Source: Candidatus Rifleibacteriota bacterium (lineage in GTDB: Bacteria > Muiribacteriota > Ozemobacteria > Ozemobacterales > Ozemobacteraceae). Taken from it: DNA of 7,454 nt. A program made the position numbers and the translations under genes. The notes beneath the pieces were generated by a model. The model was given only the letters and a program-made list of their open reading frames with translations, ran no database searches and was not told the origin of the DNA. Location: assembly GCA_028691595.1 (NCBI GenBank), contig JAQUZA010000145.1, positions 1 through 7,454 on the forward strand. The letters run 5' to 3'. Each line of letters begins with the position of its first letter. The stretch's first letter is position 1. Of the stretch, positions 1-6,919 are shown in pieces.

Positions 1-226
1 TGGTCACCTGCTGTTTGCCTGCGCCTACCCCGTCGATGGTGGCATCGAGCGTCAGTGTCTGACCGTTATCAGAACGTTCAAGGGTTAACGTTCGATGGCG
101 GCTTGCACCAATTTTTATGTTCGCCACAAACTGATCTTCGTCGTCGTCATTCAGCCAGCAGCCGATCACCAGAAAACTCAAAGACAACAGGGCCAAAAGA
201 CAAAGCACCCTCTTCTGAAATTTCAT
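1..226 (-). CDS. Predicted lipoprotein, N-terminal part (gene runs off left edge)
   Basis: Reading leftward from an ATG at 226 gives an open frame of 75 codons with no stop before the window edge. The protein starts with a basic n-region (MKFQKR), then a hydrophobic stretch, then a lipobox ending in VIGC. The cysteine at residue 23 should be lipidated and become the mature N-terminus after signal peptidase II cleavage. Position +2 is Trp, not Asp, so by the E. coli rule it would go to the outer membrane. An acidic patch (NDDDEDQ) follows, then a sequence rich in Thr and Leu that could be beta strands. The start is well supported by an AGGAGG Shine-Dalgarno at 233-238, 6 nt upstream. I do not recognise the family, and the visible part is too short to assign a function. 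It is separated from the upstream genes by a terminator and is probably its own transcription unit. Confidence 0.75.
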   Translation of the reverse strand, partial: MKFQKRVLCLLALLSLSFLVIGCWLNDDDEDQFVANIKIGASRHRTLTLERSDNGQTLTLDATIDGVGAGKQQVT

Positions 227-399
227 GGGGTTCCTCCTCAGCTCTCTTTTTCAAAACCTTTTTTTTTAAATTCTGTCGTTACATGCGTCTTTCAAGACGG
301 CAGAAGCCCTCATTTTGCCTTGGGGCAGACCTCTCTGTTTTTTGTCTCTTAAGCGCCATTACCAGGACACCAGAAGAATCAGCTCGATACGATGCCTCC

Positions 400-417
400 C
401 TTCGGCTACGCTGAAAG
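400..417. repeat. Small bulged inverted repeat
   Basis: CTTCGGC (400-406) and GCTGAAAG (410-417) can pair around a 3-nt loop with one bulged A and one G-U pair. No T-run follows on either strand, so it is not a standard terminator. It could be a short interspersed palindrome or a structure in the leader of the left-edge lipoprotein mRNA. It may equally be chance. Confidence 0.3.
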
Positions 418-557
418 ATAGCGCAACATAACCGATAGAACCTCGAAGTTTTCCTCTATGTATTGTTTTTCTGTGATTATTTCTTTTTCTAACACGTTCC
501 AAAAATCTGTCACTAAATAAAAAATCAGCAGAGATATTCAGCCGTTCTATAACAAAA

Positions 558-580
558 ACCGCAGGCCCAGGGCCTGCGGT
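558..580 (-). terminator. Rho-independent terminator, likely bidirectional
   Basis: A perfect 10-bp GC-rich stem (ACCGCAGGCC / GGCCTGCGGT) closes a 3-nt loop. On the minus strand the stem is followed by TTTTTGTTAT, and on the plus strand by TTCTTATAATTTT, so it can work in both directions. It lies about 125 nt downstream of the stop of the LolA-like gene. It is the natural end of the minus-strand operon and insulates the lipoprotein gene to the left. Confidence 0.9.
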
Positions 581-613
581 TTCTTATAATTTTCCAAAAA
601 CTCAAACTATCAA

Positions 614-708
614 TGTCAATCCGTTTTCATCTGTGTTCATCCGTGGGAAAGGTCTCTTTTTTCCCTGCGTTCATCCGTGGGAAATCTCTTCCCCTCCGTG
701 TTCATCAC
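614..708 (-). repeat. Short 10-bp periodic repeats (GGATGAACA family)
   Basis: Read on the minus strand, three 10-bp units follow one another without a gap: CGGATGAACA (634-643), CAGATGAAAA (624-633) and CGGATTGACA (614-623). Another unit, CGGATGAACG, lies at 668-677. A degenerate one, GTGATGAACA (699-708), overlaps the stop codon of the LolA-like gene. The 16-mer GTTCATCCGTGGGAAA occurs exactly twice on the plus strand, at 635-650 and 669-684. I have a general impression that similar strings turn up in intergenic regions of other bacterial genomes, with no known function. Here they fill the space between the stop codon and the terminator. Confidence 0.7.
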
Positions 709-1475
709 TTTTCCATGTTGCGCTGCGAAAACTCCTCATCGCCCAGCTCGAGATCATAGGCAATTTTGCCGGTTTTAAGACTGGTTGAGGTGCCCTTGTT
801 AAGATCTTTCATGACAACTTCTTTGGGGGTCCAGATTTCCTGAATCTGTTCGAGGTTTGAAGCGGTCATTTCTTTGACCAGCTTTTCAGGGGCTTTCTTG
901 TCATACATTTCGGATCGCAATACGACAAACGTTGCTTTGCAGACCTTCATGACAACCTTTGCATAATTGGTATTGGCATCTTTTTTGGTTACGGTGATCG
1001 AATAGACATCTTTATCACCGAACTTCTCTTCTTTGAGGTCGCTGGCAACGTAATCGTCGGCTCTTATGTCGTCCATGTCTTCATAGGTGAAATCGCTCGA
1101 AACAAAGGCCATACCATAGTCTTCAGCCAGAATTCTTCGAGTGTTCTTGAAGGCGGAGAGATATATCCATTTCTGCTTTTCTTTGTTCTTTTCGTTTACC
1201 AGGTAGGTGGTATTACGAATGTCTGGTGGGGCAACAAAGTGAATAAAATTATCCTTGTTACTGCTGTCGATTTTGCGTCGGGAAATAAGCATTTTTCGCT
1301 CGCGCACTCCGCCGTTTTTATCGACGAGATCCATCTGCACCTGCGCTTTTGAAGTCTTGCCAATATAGCGATCTTCGACTTTCTGCAAAACCTCCTGGGC
1401 AGTCATGGCCATCGCAGCCACTGCACCCGCCAGAATCATGACCAGAACCGAAAATATTATCTTATTCTTACGCAT
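705..1475 (-). CDS. LolA-like outer-membrane lipoprotein/lipid carrier, periplasmic
   Basis: This 256-residue protein has a cleavable signal peptide: a basic MRKNK start, a hydrophobic core, and a likely cut after AMA near residue 23. The mature part matches the LolA_like family, often annotated as outer membrane lipoprotein-sorting protein. Family-type motifs I recognise are the FVAPPDIRNTTYL segment (residues 80-92), the aromatic strand KWIYL (102-106) and the signature SSDFTYEDM (126-134). Members fold as a half-open beta barrel that holds a hydrophobic ligand in the periplasm, and are often encoded near lipid exporters. There is no lipobox, so it should be soluble. The Shine-Dalgarno GGAGG at 1480-1484 supports the ATG at 1475. 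It sits 188 nt downstream of the BtaA-like gene, read through from it or started from its own weak promoter. Its cargo is unknown; a locus lipid is an inference. Confidence 0.85.
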   Translation of the reverse strand: MRKNKIIFSVLVMILAGAVAAMAMTAQEVLQKVEDRYIGKTSKAQVQMDLVDKNGGVRERKMLISRRKIDSSNKDNFIHFVAPPDIRNTTYLVNEKNKEKQKWIYLSAFKNTRRILAEDYGMAFVSSDFTYEDMDDIRADDYVASDLKEEKFGDKDVYSITVTKKDANTNYAKVVMKVCKATFVVLRSEMYDKKAPEKLVKEMTASNLEQIQEIWTPKEVVMKDLNKGTSTSLKTGKIAYDLELGDEEFSQRNMEK

Positions 1476-1504
1476 AAAGCCTCCAAATCAACCTTCTACT
1501 GCTA

Positions 1505-1533
1505 ATTGTATCACAAAGAGCAGTCGGGAGTAA
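1505..1533 (-). promoter_or_regulatory. Possible internal promoter for the LolA-like gene
   Basis: On the minus strand a TACAAT -10 hexamer (1505-1510) lies about 30 nt before the start codon and has a TGTGA just upstream, close to an extended -10. At 17-bp spacing the -35 position (1528-1533) reads TTACTC, which is weak. The good -10 with a poor -35 suggests a weak or activator-dependent promoter. It would let this gene be expressed separately from the two genes upstream. Confidence 0.4.
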
Positions 1534-1540
1534 TACCCCC
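1526..1540. promoter_or_regulatory. Short inverted repeat overlapping the putative -35
   Basis: On the minus strand GGGGGT-ATT-ACTCCC forms six pairs (one G-U) around a 3-nt centre. It covers the -35 position of the possible promoter upstream of the LolA-like gene, so it could be an operator half-site pair. It could also be a small mRNA hairpin after the BtaA-like gene. No T-run follows it, so it is not a typical terminator. Confidence 0.3.
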
Positions 1541-1663
1541 TCAAAGCACAGCAACCCTCTTGTCAGACCGAAACTTCACCTCAAAAAGGCAACCCGTTTT
1601 TAGAACACCTGTTGATGAAGGTTCAATACTCACCGGGAATTGCTGCCGAAGCTGCTGCTGGCA

Positions 1664-2758
1664 TCACTTCAGGTGATAAACGTGAAAACTTTCGTAGATA
1701 AAAGCCCGATCCTGTTTAAACAGTTCGTCAGAAAGTTCGGGTTCGTACACCAGGCGATCGAGATTCTGGGCATCGAGTTCACGGGGTCTGGCAAAGGTGT
1801 AGCGCCAGGCCATACGCGACCATGGTCGCGCCAGATCGAGCACTTCGCGAATAATGCCGTTGAAAACTTCATTAGTCATCCATTCAAAGATATTCGACAG
1901 ATTGAAACGATCATAGCTTCCGGGGCCATCCTTCTTGAGCACGTCTCCGATGGTTCCCTGAAAAATCTCAAGGCGATCGATATTCTTTTTAAGCTTCGGA
2001 AAATTCTCGCGCAGCAGATAGGGTGACATGCCCTTTTCATGGTAATGTCCGCCCAGCAGCAGCAGACACATGAAGTAGTTATCAGGATTGAAGAAGCGGG
2101 TCATACCAAGGGTACGCTTGCGATTAAGATTGCCGGCAAAATCTTCGAAATCGACCTGGGCAAAAGAATGCGCACCCTTGACCAGGCTGAGAACGCTGCG
2201 GTTCAGCAACAGACGATGCAGAGCATTCCAGCGCTGTTTCCGGAAACTGGCGAACAGTTCGCGCTGCTTTTCGAGGTTTTCTGCCTTGAAAAGTTTCATG
2301 AGTTCTTCTTTGCCATAAAGCCAACCAAGCACCGTGCGATAGAACTTGAAAAACTTTTCGACCTTGCCGCACATCATGATGCCGCTCTGAATCTGATGAA
2401 GGTGTTCATCCCAGAACTGAGTGGCATAGGCAGGCATATGCTTTTTAATGCGGTTATAGAGTTCTACCCGATATTCTGGTGATTTAGCAGGCTTGAAGAG
2501 AAAAGGTGTGCCCATTGAATCAATGAATTCATCGTATTCGAGTTCCATGATGGCCGCCCGCTTAAACTCAAGCATCGACAACTGGGCCGGGTTAAGATCG
2601 ATCGAAATAAGTTTTGCCGGGTCTTCGAGAAGCAGACTGAGAGAGTTGCAGCCGCCCGAGGTTATCGAAAGAACATTCTGGCCTGGTTCAACTTTTAAAG
2701 AAACCCTGTTTAATTCAGGGTCTTCCCATACGTTGCTGTAAACTACTGCTGGTTTCAT
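1664..2758 (-). CDS. BtaA-like S-adenosylmethionine:diacylglycerol 3-amino-3-carboxypropyl transferase (DUF3419)
   Basis: This 364-residue protein belongs to the DUF3419/BtaA family. BtaA transfers the 3-amino-3-carboxypropyl group of S-adenosylmethionine to diacylglycerol, the first step of betaine-lipid (DGTS) synthesis. Family marks are YSNVWEDPELNR at the N-terminus (residues 7-18), the SAM-binding loop VLSITSGGCNSLSLLL (29-44), the acidic strand end SIDLNPAQ (52-59), the LSNIFEWM segment (287-294) and the closing DRAFIYESFHVY (350-361). No signal peptide or membrane helix is visible, so it is cytoplasmic or peripheral. I chose the ATG at 2758 because GGAGG (2767-2771) is 8 nt upstream. 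A TTG two codons earlier would leave only 2 nt. Its start is 21 nt past the stop of the phosphotransferase gene, so the two are surely co-transcribed. No BtaB-type N-methyltransferase is in the window, so the final product may differ from DGTS. Confidence 0.85.
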   Translation of the reverse strand: MKPAVVYSNVWEDPELNRVSLKVEPGQNVLSITSGGCNSLSLLLEDPAKLISIDLNPAQLSMLEFKRAAIMELEYDEFIDSMGTPFLFKPAKSPEYRVELYNRIKKHMPAYATQFWDEHLHQIQSGIMMCGKVEKFFKFYRTVLGWLYGKEELMKLFKAENLEKQRELFASFRKQRWNALHRLLLNRSVLSLVKGAHSFAQVDFEDFAGNLNRKRTLGMTRFFNPDNYFMCLLLLGGHYHEKGMSPYLLRENFPKLKKNIDRLEIFQGTIGDVLKKDGPGSYDRFNLSNIFEWMTNEVFNGIIREVLDLARPWSRMAWRYTFARPRELDAQNLDRLVYEPELSDELFKQDRAFIYESFHVYHLK

Positions 2759-2766
2759 GTTCAAGG

Positions 2767-2771
2767 CCTCC
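2767..2771 (-). promoter_or_regulatory. Ribosome binding site deciding the BtaA-like start
   Basis: GGAGG on the minus strand is 8 nt from the ATG at 2758 and only 2 nt from an in-frame TTG at 2764. Spacing favours the ATG. It lies in the short gap after the TAA of the upstream gene, which points to re-initiation or coupled translation. Confidence 0.7.
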
Positions 2772-2779
2772 GCTTAGAT

Positions 2780-5542
2780 TTATGCGCGCGAAATTACTTT
2801 AACAATGCCGGTTGTACCGTCAAGTTCAACCACATCGCCTGTTTTTACCTTCTTCGTGACTCCGGTTGCGCCGACTACGGCAGGCAAGCCGAGTTCTCTG
2901 GCCACAATAACCGAATGCGACAACATGCTTCCCCGCTCGATAAGAAGAGCCGAAGCAGTAGCAAACAGTGGCACCCAGCCCGGGTCAGTTCTGGCTGCCA
3001 CAAGTATTTCTCCGTTAAGCGACATGTCGTCGCCAGGATTGAGAATAACCTTTACCTTACCTGTTACCTTGCCGGAACAGCCCCCGATACCGCGAATGAT
3101 GTCGGGGTCATCGTCACCGGCCTGCGCCGGCAACATACCGCGGGTAAGGTCATTACAATAGGTTATACCAGTGGTTTCAATGCGGTCAGGCAATTCTTCC
3201 ATGGCCTTGTATTCTTCGAATTCAGCACGCCGCAGAGCTGCAAGCTCACGTAATTTCTGGCTGCGGGCTGTGCCGGTAACATATTCGAGGGTTTCCTGCA
3301 TTGTCAGGTAGAAAATATCGTCAACCTTGTCAATAAGACCACGTTCAACGAATCTTTGCCCAAACCCTTTATAAATGCGGCTTACCAACCCATACATTCT
3401 GGTTCTGGCAAACCGCTGGTATTCACGTACCGCCATTGCTTTCTTTGCCCAGTTGGCCACGAACATCAGCACATCGATCTTTTTGATCAGACCAAAAAAC
3501 AGCCCGTCATCGCCAAGGGTTTCTCTGACCTTGCGTTCGGCAGTTTCACGCACCAGGCGTTCCTTGTCGCCCACATCACCTTCTTCGGGCATGGGTGCGG
3601 CAGAGTAGTTCTTGATCATATCAAACAGAAATTCAGGGCGCTCATTCATTGACGGTTCTTCGAGCTTGAGTTCACACATGGCACGGTAACCGTATTTTTC
3701 GAGGTATTCGGCAATCTGCCCACCCAGCTGCTGATGGCTTGCCGGCCGATCATTGCCTGGAACCGGAATGAACATTTCTTTCAGTTGCGGCGCAGTGCTG
3801 GTTTTAAACAATTCTTTCAGCTCTGAATCTGCAGCCACAAAGCGGGCAATTTTTTGAATGGTGCGCAGCGGCAAAGTGCTCTCGACATTGCCCTGACCCG
3901 CCAGAAGATCGTTTTTGAGCGAGGGGTCAGCGTTGAGATTCCACTTTTTCATCAGCGCATCAAGAACACCGTAAAAAATCATTGCCATGAAGTCGTTGAT
4001 AATAGGGGCTTTCCAATGCGAAAGCACGGTATTATCAAGCTCGTTAAAAATATCAACAAGTCGATGAGCGGCTGCCTTGCTGAAATCAAAATCTTTGTAT
4101 TTATCATACATCGCCTGATAAACGCTCATGAAGCGCTTCACTTCGATATCAGTACGCCAGAAACGATAAAGCAGATTCGCCCCCACCAGCCCAAGCCGCG
4201 GCAGCTCAACAAAATATTTCTGAAAGAAACCCATGGGTTTCTTCTGCTCGTTCTTTTCATAGCTGACTTTAACACCCATCATGCCTTCCATGAATCGGCT
4301 GTTATAGCTGTAACCAGGCAGAACCGATATGAGTTTATACCAGTTTTTAAGATTGTAATAAATGCGACCGTTCAGAAAACCAAGCATGTTCGCAAAAGCG
4401 AAATCGTTGGCCTTGATTTCTTCATCAGGTACCATCAGAACCTGGCAGAACTGAACATAAACTCGATGGTAGGCATAAATGGCAAACGAAAAAGTCAGTG
4501 GCGTAGTTACACCCGAGTAACTTTCAACGATGTTGGAGTTGTCCCAGATGGTTTTAAAAAGGCGTTCAGAGGGAACCGGCTGCTCAATGGTCGTGATCGG
4601 ACGGGCCTGCAGTATGCGCACCCGGCCTTCGCCGTCAATTGTCCATTCGATATCCTGGGGAACATTGCTGTATGAGCCCTCGATGCGATGACAAACAGTG
4701 GCGATGCTACGAAGCTGGGCATCAGTAAGACTGGCCTTGCCGGCCATTTCCGCCGGAACGCTGACTGTCTTCGTGCCAAAATTCTTTTCGAGGTCGAACA
4801 CAAGCTTCTCGACCTTGTCGGCAAGCTGCTTTTCGATTACCGGGTAACCCTCTTTCTTGAGGCATATGAACTGATCAGAGTCGAGGGTTCCGGAGACAAG
4901 GCCCTCACCGAGACCAAATACCGAAGTAATGAGAATTTCATCTTCATATCTGGTTGTCGGGTTAACGGTGAAGGTTACCCCGGAGGCAACGCCGTCGATC
5001 ATTTCCTGAACGACCACTGCCATCGAAACGCCTTCCTGAGGTATTCCGCGCATATTGCGATAAGCAACCGCCCGGTCAGAAAAAATAGAAGACCAGCAGG
5101 TGAGAACGGCCTCGCAGATCTCATCTTCGGTGCGGCGAAACAGGCAGGTATCGAGCATTCCCGCATAGGAAAACTCCTTTGAGTCTTCGCCCAATGCTGA
5201 CGAACGCACTGCAACAAAGCCATCGGTCTTGAGAAGCGCATGAAGAGTTGCAAAGAGCTCTGTTCTTATCTGATCAGGTATCTTATGGCCGCAGATGCAG
5301 GCACGTAATTCACCGGCGGTAATGGCGATTCTGTCAGGCGAAGAGCAATCAATAGCCTTGAGCCTGGCATTGAACTCATCTCTGAAAGAACTGATGAATT
5401 CATCAAAACAATCGCGCGTCAAAACAGCAAAGGCAGGTACATCTGCACCAGCCTGCGTAAGCTTTAAAAGATTTCCGCCTTTGCCACCCACCAGTGGCAG
5501 CACCTCTGCAAAATTCCGGTTCGCACAAGAAACGATATACAT
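2780..5542 (-). CDS. ATP-grasp/swivelling-histidine phosphotransferase, PEP synthase-like, rifampicin phosphotransferase-type architecture
   Basis: This 920-residue cytoplasmic protein begins with a PEP/pyruvate-binding ATP-grasp domain (about 1-320). It shows GGKGGNLLKL (19-28), VAVRSSALGED (110-120), a VVVQEMIDGVASGVTFTVNP strand-loop (176-195), GLGEGLVSG (210-218) and QDIEW...LQARP (296-315). A long, mainly helical domain follows (about 325-810), with NLKNWYKLISVLPGY near 397-411. The C-terminal PEP-utiliser mobile domain (about 815-918) carries the phospho-acceptor His876 in GSMLSHSVIVAREL. Real PEP synthase and PPDK have a further TIM-barrel domain for PEP/pyruvate after the mobile domain. 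Here the protein stops 44 residues past the histidine. This layout is that of rifampicin phosphotransferase (about 870 residues), which moves the beta-phosphate of ATP to a bulky acceptor. The acceptor is unknown, and the BtaA-like, UbiA and LolA-like neighbours suggest a lipid. AGGAAA (5548-5553) supports the start. Confidence 0.88.
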   Translation of the reverse strand: MYIVSCANRNFAEVLPLVGGKGGNLLKLTQAGADVPAFAVLTRDCFDEFISSFRDEFNARLKAIDCSSPDRIAITAGELRACICGHKIPDQIRTELFATLHALLKTDGFVAVRSSALGEDSKEFSYAGMLDTCLFRRTEDEICEAVLTCWSSIFSDRAVAYRNMRGIPQEGVSMAVVVQEMIDGVASGVTFTVNPTTRYEDEILITSVFGLGEGLVSGTLDSDQFICLKKEGYPVIEKQLADKVEKLVFDLEKNFGTKTVSVPAEMAGKASLTDAQLRSIATVCHRIEGSYSNVPQDIEWTIDGEGRVRILQARPITTIEQPVPSERLFKTIWDNSNIVESYSGVTTPLTFSFAIYAYHRVYVQFCQVLMVPDEEIKANDFAFANMLGFLNGRIYYNLKNWYKLISVLPGYSYNSRFMEGMMGVKVSYEKNEQKKPMGFFQKYFVELPRLGLVGANLLYRFWRTDIEVKRFMSVYQAMYDKYKDFDFSKAAAHRLVDIFNELDNTVLSHWKAPIINDFMAMIFYGVLDALMKKWNLNADPSLKNDLLAGQGNVESTLPLRTIQKIARFVAADSELKELFKTSTAPQLKEMFIPVPGNDRPASHQQLGGQIAEYLEKYGYRAMCELKLEEPSMNERPEFLFDMIKNYSAAPMPEEGDVGDKERLVRETAERKVRETLGDDGLFFGLIKKIDVLMFVANWAKKAMAVREYQRFARTRMYGLVSRIYKGFGQRFVERGLIDKVDDIFYLTMQETLEYVTGTARSQKLRELAALRRAEFEEYKAMEELPDRIETTGITYCNDLTRGMLPAQAGDDDPDIIRGIGGCSGKVTGKVKVILNPGDDMSLNGEILVAARTDPGWVPLFATASALLIERGSMLSHSVIVARELGLPAVVGATGVTKKVKTGDVVELDGTTGIVKVISRA

Positions 5543-5578
5543 GGCAGTTTCCTCATTTTGTCTTTGATTCAGTCAATA

Positions 5579-5607
5579 ATTGTAACCGACAAGTTCCCAA
5601 ACGCCAA
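5579..5607 (-). promoter_or_regulatory. Sigma70-like promoter of the phosphotransferase/BtaA-like operon
   Basis: On the minus strand TTGGCG (5602-5607) is followed after exactly 17 bp by TACAAT (5579-5584). The -10 matches consensus at 5 of 6 bases and the -35 at 4 of 6. Transcription would start near 5572, leaving a leader of about 30 nt that contains the Shine-Dalgarno AGGAAA. The promoter lies in the 108-nt gap after the sensor gene and separates it from the enzyme genes. Confidence 0.7.
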
Positions 5608-5650
5608 ATCTTTGCAAACCTTTATCTGAAAACACTCTTAAATATTGCTG

Positions 5651-6862
5651 TCAAAGCTTCTCAGCCCCACCTGTCTGCTCGCCATCAGCGACTGTTTCAG
5701 CAGCATTTTTTGCTTCACCGCTTTTTTGAGTCAATTCTCTGACTCGAGCCTGTATGTGGTGGGTGTAGAGCAGGCTGACCCCAAGAAAAATGCTTAGAAC
5801 AACCACTCCGGCAAACAACAACCCCTGGAATTGCTCATTTAAACCAGGTGGCCGGCCAATAATTGTTGAGCCCGGCGGTAGCTGCGAAGCGTTCACGCCA
5901 AATTTCTTCATTGCCTGCCAGTCAAATTTTGGCGAGGTTACCGGCTCATAGCGCACCGGAATTCCGGCAGTGAGCATGCCCGAAAAACTCTGCATCACCA
6001 TGCCGGCCACGGCAAAACCCTGCTCATACCCGGTGGTAAGATAACCACCCACAGGGCCATAGCCCAGGCTGAAATCCCAGAGGCAGTAGACCGGTACCCG
6101 GCTGGCATTGGCGACCTTTCTTGCGCTTTCATCAAATTCCAGAAAACTTCCCTCGCGGTCGCGAAAAAAAATACTCATGATAACCACGCTGTCATGTGGA
6201 AGTGCAGCTATTTCTTTTTCGAGCTCGGCAAAAGTCAGGTCTGTGAACTGACTTAGTTTAAGTCGGCCGGAAAACTTTTCCTGCAGCTGTTCAAGATGCG
6301 CGGCAATAATGTGGCCGGTTTCCGTGCTTTCTACAACAAAAGCAATTTCGCGCGTATGAGGGTGAAGCTGCAGAATCAGATTAAGGTTCTTCTCGATATC
6401 CACTGCCTCACTGATGCCGGTAAAATTCGGGTGATCCTTTAAATCATGCGGGTCAAGATAATTAACACCGCAGAAAAACACCGGAACGCCTGGAAATACA
6501 TGTTTCCCGGTGTCACACATATATTCAAACGCCACGTTGTCAGACAGAATTACCGCGTCAGGCTGCATTTTATGATACTTGTAATTTAAAAGCCCTTCGA
6601 GAAGCATCTTGTAATTATTGTCCCAGCGTCTTTTGCTGTCCATGTACTCATGAATCAGTTCAATTTTGCCCGGGTAATCCTTCAGCCCCTCTTTGATGCC
6701 TGAAACTATATCATCTGTCCATTTAAAGCCCTGGTGATATGAATGCAGAACCACCACCCGCCTGTCAGGCGCTGCCGCAACCGACATGACCGGAAGAGTT
6801 CCGACAATTAACATCAGCAGACAAAGAACCGGTATTCCTTGTCTTACACAAAGCTTTGACAT
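5651..6862 (-). CDS. Membrane-anchored periplasmic sensor, ABC substrate-binding-protein type (PF04392-like), no output domain
   Basis: This 403-residue protein has a signal peptide/anchor (residues 1-30, cut likely after VAA or AAA). A periplasmic two-lobed binding domain follows, opening with RRVVVLHSYHQGFKWTDD (about 34-51). That opening is typical of ABC_sub_bind sensor domains found at the N-terminus of histidine kinases and diguanylate cyclases. Other family-type segments are PDAVILSDNVAFEY (101-114) and the FPGVPVFFCGVNY strand (123-135). Near the C-terminus is one clear membrane helix (about 346-368), then a short charged tail of about 34 residues (IQARVRELTQKSG...) and a stop. The tail looks like the start of the linker that normally leads to a kinase, but no kinase, GGDEF or PAS domain follows. 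I chose the ATG at 6862 because TGAGG at 6871-6875 is 8 nt upstream; a GTG at 6871 would overlap that site. The ligand is unknown. It probably shares a transcript with the UbiA gene 57 nt upstream. Confidence 0.8.
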   Translation of the reverse strand: MSKLCVRQGIPVLCLLMLIVGTLPVMSVAAAPDRRVVVLHSYHQGFKWTDDIVSGIKEGLKDYPGKIELIHEYMDSKRRWDNNYKMLLEGLLNYKYHKMQPDAVILSDNVAFEYMCDTGKHVFPGVPVFFCGVNYLDPHDLKDHPNFTGISEAVDIEKNLNLILQLHPHTREIAFVVESTETGHIIAAHLEQLQEKFSGRLKLSQFTDLTFAELEKEIAALPHDSVVIMSIFFRDREGSFLEFDESARKVANASRVPVYCLWDFSLGYGPVGGYLTTGYEQGFAVAGMVMQSFSGMLTAGIPVRYEPVTSPKFDWQAMKKFGVNASQLPPGSTIIGRPPGLNEQFQGLLFAGVVVLSIFLGVSLLYTHHIQARVRELTQKSGEAKNAAETVADGEQTGGAEKL

Positions 6863-6870
6863 CCCCAACA

Positions 6871-6875
6871 CCTCA
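6871..6875 (-). promoter_or_regulatory. Ribosome binding site deciding the sensor start
   Basis: TGAGG on the minus strand lies 8 nt before the ATG at 6862. It overlaps the alternative GTG at 6869-6871, which therefore cannot be served by it. The shorter start also gives a cleaner signal peptide (MSKLCVRQGIPV...). Confidence 0.6.
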
Positions 6876-6919
6876 CGTCAATAACAACAGCACACCGTTC
6901 GGCACCGTCGCCAGAAAAT

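Larger units (their letters stand above)
227..704. other. Gene-free intergenic region with terminator, repeats and lipoprotein leader
   Basis: This stretch of about 480 bases has no coding frame with a plausible ribosome site on either strand. It holds, from right to left, a set of short 10-bp repeats (614-708), a strong symmetrical hairpin terminator (558-580), a bulged hairpin (400-417), a run of nine T (nine A on the minus strand) near 262-270, and the Shine-Dalgarno of the left-edge lipoprotein gene. The lipoprotein promoter should lie here. The best -35-like hexamer I see is TTGAAA on the minus strand near 288-293, but no convincing -10 hexamer sits at the right distance, so I do not call it. 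Confidence 0.6.

Noticed and set aside
262..293. Promoter for the left-edge lipoprotein gene (TTGAAA on the minus strand)
   Set aside because: No hexamer close to TATAAT is found 16-18 bp downstream; only A-rich sequence is present.
55..414. Plus-strand open frame of 119 codons
   Set aside because: It runs antisense to the lipoprotein start and through its leader, has no Shine-Dalgarno, and gives a low-complexity Ser/Arg/Phe-rich product unlike any family I know.
614..684. CRISPR array
   Set aside because: The repeats are 10-16 bp with no regular unique spacers of about 30-40 bp and no cas genes nearby.
1661..1685. Possible terminator just after the BtaA-like gene
   Set aside because: The GCTGCTGCTGGCA-type sequence can make only a 4-bp stem and has no following T-run, so read-through to the LolA-like gene is more likely.
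2039..2482. Plus-strand open frame of 147 codons
   Set aside because: It is the complement of the BtaA-like gene, where the SAM loop and C-terminal motif fix the coding strand.
3854..4675. Plus-strand open frame of 273 codons
   Set aside because: It is antisense to the middle of the phosphotransferase gene, whose conserved motifs show the minus strand is coding. The product has no recognisable domain.
4688..5182. Plus-strand open frame of 164 codons
   Set aside because: It is antisense to the ATP-grasp region of the phosphotransferase and has no ribosome site or family resemblance.
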